Below, one piece after another: positions 1-7,176 of a DNA stretch of 7,367 nucleotides; within the stretch, counting starts at the first letter, position 1; each line of letters opens with the position of its first letter. The notes beneath the pieces were generated by a model. It did no database searches. It was not told where the DNA came from and saw nothing but the letters and a program-made list of their open reading frames with translations. The stretch is from positions 1 through 7,367 of the forward strand of contig JASFBB010000057.1 of NCBI GenBank assembly GCA_036172345.1, given 5' to 3'. The DNA comes from NAK82 sp036172345 (GTDB taxonomy: Bacteria; Chloroflexota; Anaerolineae; 4572-78; NAK82). The position numbers were made by a program, and so were the translations under genes.

Positions 1-27
1 TTTCAACGCGCTCGTGCTTTAGCAAGT

Positions 28-56
28 TTGGCCAACCAAAAAGGGGGTGTTATAAT
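28..56 (+). promoter_or_regulatory. Putative sigma-70-type promoter for the atp operon
   Basis: A perfect TATAAT at 51-56 is preceded directly by TGT (48-50), forming an extended -10. A TTGGCC at 28-33, matching four of six bases of TTGACA, lies 17 bases upstream, the ideal spacing. The stretch is AT-rich in an otherwise GC-rich window. Transcription would begin near 62-64, giving an atpB leader of about 100 bases. The difficulty is that a terminator-like hairpin lies only about 10 bases past the predicted start, so this could be a chance match or an attenuated promoter. It is the best promoter candidate between the left edge and atpB. Confidence 0.45.
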
Positions 57-72
57 TATTGTTTGGTGACTG

Positions 73-99
73 CCGCCCCGCTGTGTCGAGGCGGTTTTT
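73..99 (+). terminator. Rho-independent terminator-like hairpin upstream of atpB
   Basis: CCGCC at 73-77 pairs with GGCGG at 90-94. One mismatch inward (78/89) is followed by CG/CG (79-80 with 87-88), closing a six-base loop. Five T residues follow at once (95-99). This is a classical intrinsic terminator form, though the stem is short. It most simply ends transcription of a gene to the left of the window. A +1-frame reading open from the left edge stops at TGA 67-69, four bases before the stem. It could instead act as an attenuator in the atp leader if the promoter at 28-56 is real. Confidence 0.5.
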
Positions 100-100
100 G

Positions 101-120
101 TGGGAAATGATCTCATCCCA
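101..120. repeat. Imperfect inverted repeat in the atpB leader
   Basis: TGGGA (101-105) and TCCCA (116-120) flank TGA (108-110) and TCA (113-115). The result is a near-palindrome with two extra A residues on the left and a two-base centre. It could be a protein-binding half-site pair or an RNA hairpin between the terminator-like stem and the atpB SD. No known operator is recognised, and the function is unknown. Confidence 0.3.
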
Positions 121-162
121 ATGCAGGTAACCCTAACATCAGGAGGGTAGTAAGCCTGGACA

Positions 163-1218
163 ATGCCACGCAAGTTAAAAATCCCCTTGGCCATCCTTGG
201 TGTGCTCATCTTAATGGTGCTCGGAAATATGTTCTTGCGTTTCCACCTGCCTCCCGTGACGGTCAGAGCGGAACCGCTCCCAGGTCTTGCCGTTGGCAGT
301 GTACGGATCACCAATTCGTTAATTACCGCTTTTCTGGTGGACATCATACTGGTTGTATTGGCCATTCTCGCGACGCGGCGTATGCAGTTGGTGCCCTCTG
401 GACTCCAAAACTTTATGGAGTTTCTGGTTGAGACCCTCTACAACCTGACGCACTCGATCGCAGGTAGCAAATGGACGCCGCGCTTCTTTGCCGTCGTCGC
501 TACCATTTTCTTCTATGTACTGGTTTCCAATTGGTTCGGGTTGCTTCCGGGGCTGGCAGCGGTGGGCTTCTGCGAATCGCATGCCGAGATGGCGGCATTG
601 CACCAGCCTACCATTTGGGATCGGGTGCATGAGCGCACTGGAGCACGCCTGGCTGCACCATTGCCTGCCAAGGAGGGTAAGGAGAGCTCGCATAGCGCTT
701 ACGTGTACTGGGGTTGTCAGCCCGGTGAAATTATCGTGCCTCTTTTCCGCTCGCCCAGCACAGATCTGAGCAGCAATCTGGCATTGGCATTGGTCTCGGT
801 GGGTATGACCCAGGTGTTCGGTGTGATGGCGCTGGGTGCGCGCTATTTTACCAAATTCTTCAATATATCAGGTATTCTGCGCGCCTTTAAGCCTGAGGCC
901 AGCAGACAACGACGCGGTTGTGCCGGTGTGTTGGGCACCTTTTTGTTCGGCTGTATTGAATTCTTTGTCAGCATCCTGGAAGCTGTCACTGAAGTTGCCA
1001 AGCTTCTCTCATTCTCTTTCCGACTTTTCGGCAACATCTTCGCTGGTGAGGTGATGCTGTTAGTGCTGGCTTCGCTGATGCCTTTGGTATTGACGTTGCC
1101 CTTCGTCGGGTTGGAGATCTTCGTGGGTCTGATCCAAGCGTTCATTTTCTATGTGCTGACGCTGGCGTTCTTCACGATTGCAACAGTGACTCACGAAAGC
1201 CATGGCGCTCACAGCTGA
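163..1218 (+). CDS. atpB: ATP synthase Fo subunit a
   Basis: This membrane subunit forms the proton half-channels against the c-ring and should lie in the cytoplasmic membrane. It is 351 residues, long for the family (E. coli 271). Seen: a hydrophobic N-terminal helix at about 9-27, further membrane helices at about 52-71, 107-130, 204-226, 256-275, 293-315 and 318-342, and the conserved SFRLFGNIFAGE block. R287 in that block is the essential arginine (E. coli R210) and E296 matches E. coli E219. E318 and Q325 fall where E. coli has H245 and Q252, in the IQAFIFYVLTLAFF helix. Residues about 131-193 are an insert between NWFGLLPG and LFRSPSTDL, bounded by C137 and C185. An in-frame TAA at 151-153 rules out an earlier start. 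The only strong SD, AGGAGGG at 141-147, sits 15 bases from the ATG, which is longer than usual. No atpI or atpZ is seen upstream within the window. Confidence 0.96.
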   Translation: MPRKLKIPLAILGVLILMVLGNMFLRFHLPPVTVRAEPLPGLAVGSVRITNSLITAFLVDIILVVLAILATRRMQLVPSGLQNFMEFLVETLYNLTHSIAGSKWTPRFFAVVATIFFYVLVSNWFGLLPGLAAVGFCESHAEMAALHQPTIWDRVHERTGARLAAPLPAKEGKESSHSAYVYWGCQPGEIIVPLFRSPSTDLSSNLALALVSVGMTQVFGVMALGARYFTKFFNISGILRAFKPEASRQRRGCAGVLGTFLFGCIEFFVSILEAVTEVAKLLSFSFRLFGNIFAGEVMLLVLASLMPLVLTLPFVGLEIFVGLIQAFIFYVLTLAFFTIATVTHESHGAHS

Positions 1219-1225
1219 TAGCTGT
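1211..1225 (+). repeat. Perfect inverted repeat over the atpB stop codon
   Basis: ACAGCT (1211-1216) and AGCTGT (1220-1225) are separated by GAT, so the TGA stop (1216-1218) lies in the stem-loop. In RNA this is a six-pair stem with a three-base loop. There is no T run, so it is not a terminator. It may mark an mRNA 3' end or processing point between atpB and atpE, but it is short enough to be chance. Confidence 0.3.
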
Positions 1226-1242
1226 TCATATCCTGGGTTCTT

Positions 1243-1271
1243 TGCTCCGATGTTGAATCTCGAACGGAGCA
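1243..1271 (+). repeat. Intercistronic hairpin between atpB and atpE
   Basis: TGCTCCG (1243-1249) pairs perfectly with CGGAGCA (1265-1271) around a 15-base loop. No T run follows, so read-through into atpE is expected. The 111-base atpB-atpE gap is the longest in the operon and contains this stem, the repeat over the atpB stop, and the atpE SD. A stem here could protect a processed atpE mRNA and so help raise c subunit output. That role is an inference. Confidence 0.4.
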
Positions 1272-1314
1272 TCTGAGTTCAGACGACATATGGAATCATA
1301 AGCACGTATCATCC

Positions 1315-1321
1315 AAGGAGG
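1315..1321 (+). promoter_or_regulatory. Strong ribosome binding site of atpE
   Basis: AAGGAGG is a near-complete anti-SD match and ends eight bases before the atpE ATG. It is the best SD-spacing-start combination in the first half of the operon, which fits the need for many c subunits per enzyme. Confidence 0.8.
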
Positions 1322-1329
1322 ACCGAGAT

Positions 1330-1560
1330 ATGGAGCCTACAACTTTCAAGCTGTTGGCGGCTGGACTGGCAATCGGTTTGGGCGCGTTGGGGCCGGGGAT
1401 CGGGATCGGCATCGTCGCCCTGGGTGCCCTCTCGGCGATCGGACGCAATCCCGAGGCGGCCAGCCAGGTTCAGACCAACATGTTTATCGGCATCGCCTTC
1501 GCCGAAGCAGTGGCCATCTACGCGTTGGTGGTAGCGCTCATCCTGCTGTTTGTGGTCTGA
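1330..1560 (+). CDS. atpE: ATP synthase Fo subunit c
   Basis: This proteolipid forms the rotating c-ring in the membrane. It has 76 residues, normal for the family, as a helical hairpin: helix 1 about 6-34, polar loop about 36-45 with R39-N40-P41, helix 2 about 50-75. Helix 1 holds the glycine-rich packing motif (G16, G18, G21, G23, G25, G27). Helix 2 carries the ion-binding carboxylate E59 in the context AFAEAVAIY. In Na+-type rings (Ilyobacter) the liganding residues are a Gln in helix 1 and Ser-Thr after the Glu. Here those positions are I26, A60 and V61, so proton coupling is expected. The loop reads RNP rather than the commoner RQP. The start is fixed by the SD at 1315-1321. Confidence 0.97.
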   Translation: MEPTTFKLLAAGLAIGLGALGPGIGIGIVALGALSAIGRNPEAASQVQTNMFIGIAFAEAVAIYALVVALILLFVV

Positions 1561-1569
1561 CACGTTGTG

Positions 1570-1587
1570 CCGGGGACCCTCACCCGG
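1570..1587 (+). repeat. GC-rich hairpin between atpE and atpF, touching the atpF SD
   Basis: CCGGG (1570-1574) pairs with CCCGG (1583-1587) around an eight-base loop, starting ten bases after the atpE stop. The last two paired bases (1586-1587) are the first two of the atpF SD, GGAGGAGG (1586-1593). It has no T run. It could stabilise the atpE 3' end and slightly restrain initiation of atpF; both roles are inferred. Confidence 0.4.
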
Positions 1588-1601
1588 AGGAGGATGAGAG
1601 A

Positions 1602-2111
1602 TTGGATGCCTTGAGACCATTAGGTATTGACCCTGCCCTGCTGGCAGCGTATCTCATTAATTTTGTCTTGCTTTTGTTCCTGTTGCGCCTGTTTCTGTAT
1701 AAACCTGTGCTCACAATGCTGGAGGAGCGTCGGCGCAAGATTCAGGAAGCGTTAGCTCAGGCGGACAAAGTGCGTCAAGAGGCAGAGATCCAGCGCGCTG
1801 AGTTCCAACGAGAGCTGGAGGAGGCGCGTCGCAGCTCCCAAGAGGTGGCGAGCCGTATCGCGCAAGAAACCGAGAAGATGCGCGCTTCTATCCTCGAAGC
1901 GGCTCAGCGCGAGGCGGAGCTGATCAGGGCACAGGCGCGACAGCAGATCGAGCTGGAGCGCCAACAAGCAGCCTCCGAATTGCAAAGGCAGGTGGCAGAC
2001 TTGGCAATTGAGATCGCGCGCAAAGTGATCGGCCAAACGGTGACACTGGATGAGCGGGCACAACGCCAGCTGATTCGCCAGTTCTTACAAGAGATGGGGA
2101 ATTTCTCGTGA
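1602..2111 (+). CDS. atpF: ATP synthase Fo subunit b
   Basis: This peripheral-stalk subunit links subunit a to delta and alpha so that the F1 head does not turn with the rotor. It has 169 residues, typical length. One N-terminal membrane helix at about 12-32 contains N20. It is followed by the family hallmark YKPVLTMLEERRRKI (33-47) and a long, highly charged Glu/Arg/Gln/Ala coiled coil to about 150. The C-terminal part, ARKVIGQTVTLDERAQRQLI, is the delta-binding end. There is only one b-type gene and no b'. The start is TTG, supported by GGAGGAGG at 1586-1593 with eight-base spacing. The two nearby ATGs (1594, 1606) are out of frame. An in-frame TTG at 1611 is too far from the SD. The stop overlaps the next gene's start. 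Confidence 0.95.
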   Translation: MDALRPLGIDPALLAAYLINFVLLLFLLRLFLYKPVLTMLEERRRKIQEALAQADKVRQEAEIQRAEFQRELEEARRSSQEVASRIAQETEKMRASILEAAQREAELIRAQARQQIELERQQAASELQRQVADLAIEIARKVIGQTVTLDERAQRQLIRQFLQEMGNFS

Positions 2112-2644
2112 TGGTTGCTTCTCAGCTTGAGGGTCTGGCGCGCCAATATGCCCGCGCGGCCTATCAGCACACCACGGAAGGATGGTTGGACAATCTGCGC
2201 CGCGTGTGGGAACGATTGGCCGAGCCAGACGAGTTGAAAACCTTATGTGATGTTGGCAAACCCTTTTCCGAACGTAAGGCGCGGCTGGACACCTTGCTGC
2301 CGGCTGACATTCGCGATGATGTGCGCAATTTCCTCTATGCATTGCTCAAGGATGGCCAGTTGGAGTTATTGGATGCAATCATTGCTGAGCTGATGCACAT
2401 GAGCGAATATGGGCCGGAAGTGCTCGTTGCACGCGTCACCACCACGGTGCCTCTCACCAACGAGGAACAGGCGGCCTTTCGGGAACGCATCCGCGCAGCC
2501 TACGGCGACCGAGTGGATATTGAGTTTCGCGTGGACCTAAGCATCTTAGGAGGCGTAGTGGTGCAGATAGGTGACAAGGTCATGGACGGCAGCATAGCGG
2601 GTAAGCTTCAGACGCTCCGCGATCGGCTGGTAGCAGCACGATGA
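2111..2644 (+). CDS. atpH: ATP synthase F1 subunit delta
   Basis: This stator subunit sits on top of the alpha-beta head and binds the C-terminus of b. It has 177 residues, normal for the family. The N-terminal helical domain (about 1-105) begins with the usual LARQYARAAY. The C-terminal part has VARVTTTVPLTNEE (107-119), then the conserved end SILGGVVVQIGDKVMDGSIAG (144-164; G147-G148, G154, D159, S161) and LQTLRDRL. The ATG shares one base with the atpF stop (TGATG), so translation is probably coupled. A GTG at 2108 is an alternative start adding one residue. The only SD-like sequence is GGGGA at 2096-2100, which is weak. It ends 66 bases before the preferred atpA ATG. Confidence 0.94.
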   Translation: MVASQLEGLARQYARAAYQHTTEGWLDNLRRVWERLAEPDELKTLCDVGKPFSERKARLDTLLPADIRDDVRNFLYALLKDGQLELLDAIIAELMHMSEYGPEVLVARVTTTVPLTNEEQAAFRERIRAAYGDRVDIEFRVDLSILGGVVVQIGDKVMDGSIAGKLQTLRDRLVAAR

Positions 2645-2652
2645 TGGTGTCC

Positions 2653-2668
2653 ATCGGATTATCGGATT
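2653..2668 (+). repeat. Tandem 8-base repeat in the atpH-atpA spacer
   Basis: ATCGGATT occurs twice head to tail (2653-2660 and 2661-2668), and a degenerate third unit, GTCGGTTC, follows at 2669-2676. This is a short replication-slippage type repeat in otherwise non-coding spacer. No function is apparent. Confidence 0.6.
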
Positions 2669-2673
2669 GTCGG

Positions 2674-2701
2674 TTCCTCGTATCCGGTCAGTGATGAGGA
2701 G
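2674..2701 (+). promoter_or_regulatory. atpA ribosome binding site within a possible hairpin
   Basis: The atpA SD is GAGGAG at 2696-2701, nine bases before the ATG at 2711. TTCCTC at 2674-2679 can pair with all of it (one T-G pair), leaving a loop of about 16 bases, or 14 if G2680-T2695 also pairs. The stem is modest, so ribosomes could open it readily. It may damp initiation at atpA or be incidental. Confidence 0.4.
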
Positions 2702-2710
2702 TTTGTGAGC

Positions 2711-4219
2711 ATGGCTTTGCGGCTGGAAGAGATAACAGCGCGTATTCGGCGTGAAATCGAGGCATTTGAGGCACCCATCGAGACGGTCGATGTCGGTTAT
2801 GTGCTCGAGGTGGGCGATGGGATCGCACGCGTGAGCGGCCTCGCTGGTGTGATGGCGAATGAGATATTGGAGTTCCCCGGTGGTGTAATGGGAATGGCGC
2901 TCAACTTGGAACAGGACAACGTCGGCGCCGTGATCATGGGGGAATACTCTCACATCCAGGAAGGGGATATCGTGCGGGGCACCGGTCGGATTGCCTCGGT
3001 GCCGGTAGGTGAGTCGCTCATCGGGCGTGTGCTCAATGCGCTGGGACAACCGGTGGACGGCAAAGGCCCCCTACAAACAGAGCAGTATTACCCGATCGAG
3101 CGCATCGCGCCTGGGGTGATCTATCGTCAAAATGTGGACACCCCGGTGCAGACCGGTATCAAGGCGATCGACTCGATGATCCCGATTGGGCGCGGTCAGC
3201 GTGAGCTCATCATTGGTGACCGTCAGACGGGCAAAACCGCATTGGCGATTGACACGATCATCAACCAGAAGGACAAGGACCTGATCTGTATTTACGTGGC
3301 GATCGGGCAGAAGCTGTCCCAGGTAGCCCAGGTGGTGGCGACGCTGGAACGCTATGGGGCTATGCAACACACCATCGTGGTGGTGGCCAGCGCTTCGGAG
3401 CCGGCTGCGCTGCAGTATATTGCCCCCTACGCCGGTTGTGCGATGGGTGAATATTTCATGCATCAGGGACGCGATGCCCTAGTGGTCTATGATGATTTGT
3501 CCAAGCACGCGTGGGCCTATCGCCAGATCGCGTTGTTATTGCGGCGGCCACCGGGACGCGAAGCGTATCCGGGTGACATCTTCTACCTGCATTCGCGCCT
3601 GCTGGAACGTGCTGCACGGATGCGTAAAGACTATGGCGGCGGCTCGCTCACCGCTTTGCCCATCATCGAAACCCAGGCGGGAGATGTCAGCGCCTATATC
3701 CCCACCAACGTGATCTCCATCACCGATGGGCAGATCTACTTGGAAAGCGATCTCTTCTACGCCGGCATCCGCCCGGCGGTCAACGCCGGCCTGTCAGTGT
3801 CGCGGGTGGGGGGCGATGCTCAAACCAAAGCGATGAAAAAAGTGGCCGGCAAATTGCGCTTGGAGCTCGCCTCGTACCGTGAGCTGGCCGCTTTTGCTCA
3901 ATTCGGTTCTGATCTCGATAAAGCGACGCGGGCCCAACTGGAGCGTGGTCAACGCTTGACCGAGATCTTGAAACAACCTCAATATGCCCCGGTGCCCCTT
4001 GACGAACAAGTGATCATCATTTTCGCCGTCACCAGCGGTTTCGCCGACGATGTACCGGTCAGCAAAATGCACGAATTCGAGGCGGGCTTGCTGCAATATA
4101 TGCGCACCGCCCATCCAGAAATCGGACAAACTATCTTGACCCTGAAGGATCTCACCGAGCCGTTGGTCGAGCAGCTCAAAACGGCGATTCAAGAGTACAA
4201 GCAAACGGCACACTCCTAG
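2711..4219 (+). CDS. atpA: ATP synthase F1 subunit alpha
   Basis: This non-catalytic nucleotide-binding subunit alternates with beta in the F1 hexamer. It has 502 residues, full family length. Seen: N-terminal beta-barrel domain to about 92; Walker A GDRQTGKT at 169-176, with the Gln typical of alpha; Walker B VVYDD near 258-262; the AYRQIALLLRRPPGREAYPGD block; and the signature PAVNAGLSVSRVGG at 355-368. R365 in that signature is the arginine reaching the catalytic site on beta. A helical C-terminal domain starts near FAQFGSDLD. The ATG at 2711 is chosen because GAGGAG (2696-2701) is nine bases away. A GTG at 2705 would add two residues but leaves only three bases. The TAG stop is the first part of a TAGGAGG run leading into the next spacer. 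Confidence 0.97.
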   Translation: MALRLEEITARIRREIEAFEAPIETVDVGYVLEVGDGIARVSGLAGVMANEILEFPGGVMGMALNLEQDNVGAVIMGEYSHIQEGDIVRGTGRIASVPVGESLIGRVLNALGQPVDGKGPLQTEQYYPIERIAPGVIYRQNVDTPVQTGIKAIDSMIPIGRGQRELIIGDRQTGKTALAIDTIINQKDKDLICIYVAIGQKLSQVAQVVATLERYGAMQHTIVVVASASEPAALQYIAPYAGCAMGEYFMHQGRDALVVYDDLSKHAWAYRQIALLLRRPPGREAYPGDIFYLHSRLLERAARMRKDYGGGSLTALPIIETQAGDVSAYIPTNVISITDGQIYLESDLFYAGIRPAVNAGLSVSRVGGDAQTKAMKKVAGKLRLELASYRELAAFAQFGSDLDKATRAQLERGQRLTEILKQPQYAPVPLDEQVIIIFAVTSGFADDVPVSKMHEFEAGLLQYMRTAHPEIGQTILTLKDLTEPLVEQLKTAIQEYKQTAHS

Positions 4220-4264
4220 GAGGAAATGGGTTCCAGGACCTCTCGGTCTGTCATCCGATCCTAG
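4219..4264 (+). other. SD-like sequence and 12-codon reading frame in the atpA-atpG spacer
   Basis: GGAGG at 4219-4223 runs directly out of the atpA stop and is followed two bases later by ATG (4226). The frame encodes MGSRTSRSVIRS and stops at TAG 4262-4264, 31 bases before the atpG ATG. The spacing is too short for efficient initiation, so translation is doubtful. It may be a decoy site or simple spacer sequence. I do not claim a gene. Confidence 0.2.
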
Positions 4265-4295
4265 GGGTGTCTTGGTATCTCATCGGCAAGGCGAT

Positions 4296-5228
4296 ATGGC
4301 AAAGGTTCGCGAGATTAAGCGTCGCATCAGAAGCGTTAAGAACATTGCTCAGGTGACACGGGCCATGCAAATGGTCGCTACCAGCAAGATGCGACGTGCT
4401 CAAGAGCAGGCTCTTGCCACGCGGCCATATGCTGCTAAATCGTGGCAGATTCTGACCCATCTGGCATCTCAAAGTATCAACGTTGAGTCGTTGCACCCAT
4501 TATTGGCGCGACGCACGCCGGTGCGCCATACCGGCATCCTGCTGATCACCTCGGACAAGGGGTTGTGCGGGGCATATAATACCAATATTCTGCGCACTGC
4601 GGTGCATTTCATCGCTGGCTTGGGTCATCCGGCAAAGCTGATCACGGTGGGGCGCCGTGGCAGGGACTTTATGCTGCGTCATGGGTGGCATGTCGTGGCT
4701 GACTTCTCTGAGACAATCCCGCCGCGTCCCACCCCTTTAGACGTGGCACCCATCGCCCGTACCATTATGGACGATTTCCAGAGTGGCCAGTATGATGAGG
4801 TGTATTTGATTTACGCCGAGTTTCTCAACACACTCACCCAACGGCCAGTCGTGCGCCCTCTGCTGCCTATCCGGCCTTTTGAAGTTGAGATGGACTCAGT
4901 GATGGCAAAATACCTTTCTCCGGAGGTGATGCGCATCACGGGCGAGTATATCTACGAGCCGGACGTTGCGACAATTCTCGGGCAGATGTTACCTCGCTTC
5001 ACCGAGTTACAGATTTATCAGGCCATTCTCGAAGCGTTCGCCAGCGAGCACAGTGCTCGTATGGTGGCGATGCGCAATGCTACCGACAACGCCAATGCAT
5101 TGCTTGAGCATCTGACGCTCAGCTACAACCGTGCGCGCCAAGAGGCGATCACTAAAGAAATGCTCGACATTGCCGGCGGCGCCGAGGCATTGCGCAAGAG
5201 CATCCAATTGTCCATAGTGGGGCAGTAG
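4296..5228 (+). CDS. atpG: ATP synthase F1 subunit gamma
   Basis: This is the central rotor shaft, which turns inside the alpha3beta3 head and couples the c-ring to catalysis. It has 310 residues, slightly longer than the usual 285-295. The N-terminal helix starts in the standard way, REIKRRIRSVKNIAQVTRAM (5-24), then MVATSKMRRAQ. The central Rossmann-like domain holds LLITSDKGLCGAYN (82-95). The C-terminal helix carries EHSARMVAMRNATDNA (251-266), then LTLSYNRARQEAITKE and DIAGGAEAL. The ATG at 4296 gives the family N-terminus. A TTG at 4272 would add eight non-conserved residues. The SD is weak: AAGG at 4288-4291, four bases away. No chloroplast-like redox cysteine segment is seen. atpD starts 31 bases downstream. 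Confidence 0.96.
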   Translation: MAKVREIKRRIRSVKNIAQVTRAMQMVATSKMRRAQEQALATRPYAAKSWQILTHLASQSINVESLHPLLARRTPVRHTGILLITSDKGLCGAYNTNILRTAVHFIAGLGHPAKLITVGRRGRDFMLRHGWHVVADFSETIPPRPTPLDVAPIARTIMDDFQSGQYDEVYLIYAEFLNTLTQRPVVRPLLPIRPFEVEMDSVMAKYLSPEVMRITGEYIYEPDVATILGQMLPRFTELQIYQAILEAFASEHSARMVAMRNATDNANALLEHLTLSYNRARQEAITKEMLDIAGGAEALRKSIQLSIVGQ

Positions 5229-5243
5229 GTGTGCTAGATAGGT

Positions 5244-5251
5244 AGGAGGAG
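5244..5251 (+). promoter_or_regulatory. Strong ribosome binding site of atpD
   Basis: AGGAGGAG ends eight bases before the atpD ATG at 5260. It is the strongest SD in the F1 half of the operon, in keeping with three beta subunits per enzyme. Confidence 0.8.
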
Positions 5252-5259
5252 AGTATCTC

Positions 5260-6675
<1,416 letters not shown>

Positions 6676-6720
6676 GGGCCTGAGGATCACCGCACAGTCT
6701 GAGGAAAAGGTGTAGTCACT

Positions 6721-7158
6721 ATGCCGTTGAGACTAGAGATTGTAACTATGGAAGGGGTTGTCTTCTCCGGCGATGTTGACATGGTGGTGGCGCCGGGTAG
6801 TGCCGGCGAGTTGGGCATCCTGCCACGCCATGCGCCGCTGATGACAACTCTGTCCTATGGGGAGTTGCATGCGAGACGGGGAGATGAGACGTTGTACTTT
6901 GCCATCGGTGGTGGTTTTATGGAAGTATTGCCCTACCAAGTGACGGTGATGGCCGACAGCGCGGAGCGGGCTGAGGAGATCGATTTGGAACGTGCCGAAG
7001 CGGCACGGCGACGTGCCGAGGAACGCCTGCGCGATCGTTCAAAGAGTGCCGAAGAGCTCGCCAAAGCACAGGCTGCTTTACGGCGCTCTATGGTGCGCAT
7101 CAAGGTCGCGCGGGAACGCACACGGCGACAAAGGCCTGGTCCATCCGCGCAGGAGTGA
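6721..7158 (+). CDS. atpC: ATP synthase F1 subunit epsilon
   Basis: This rotor-foot subunit binds gamma and the c-ring and can inhibit ATP hydrolysis. It has 145 residues, slightly above the usual 130-140. The N-terminal beta-sandwich (about 1-84) shows PLRLEIVT, VAPGSAGELGILPRHAPL (23-40) and AIGGGFMEV (61-69). The C-terminal part (about 85-135) is a charged helical hairpin, IDLERAEAARRRAEERL then AKAQAALRRSMVRIKVA. IDLERA at 87-92 fits the I/L-D-x-x-R-A motif of ATP-binding epsilon subunits described in Bacillus PS3, so nucleotide-responsive inhibition is plausible. The SD is weak: AAGG at 6707-6710, ten bases from the ATG. Bases 6786-6879 reappear inverted at the right edge of the window. 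mreB follows 18 bases after the stop with no terminator between. Confidence 0.96.
   Translation: MPLRLEIVTMEGVVFSGDVDMVVAPGSAGELGILPRHAPLMTTLSYGELHARRGDETLYFAIGGGFMEVLPYQVTVMADSAERAEEIDLERAEAARRRAEERLRDRSKSAEELAKAQAALRRSMVRIKVARERTRRQRPGPSAQE
6786..6879. repeat. Left arm of a 94-base perfect inverted repeat (inside atpC)
   Basis: This stretch of atpC, from the bases encoding the VVAPG region to those encoding ARRGD, is exactly the reverse complement of 7274-7367. No mismatch is seen, even at third codon positions. The intact epsilon family fit shows that this arm is the original copy. Confidence 0.95.
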
Positions 7159-7176
7159 CAAGCGAGCAATTAATTT

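Noticed and set aside
3..365. Minus-strand open frame covering the left edge and the start of atpB
   Set aside because: More than half overlaps atpB antisense, and the composition is not protein-like. The region 1-162 is better explained by regulatory signals.
2705..2710. GTG start for atpA
   Set aside because: It is only three bases from the SD. The ATG at 2711 has ideal spacing and the usual N-terminus.
2546..3049. Minus-strand open frame of 167 codons over atpH and atpA
   Set aside because: It is the antisense shadow of conserved coding sequence, with no SD and no family resemblance.
4272..4295. Upstream TTG start for atpG
   Set aside because: It adds eight residues that the gamma family lacks. 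The ATG at 4296 gives the standard N-terminus.
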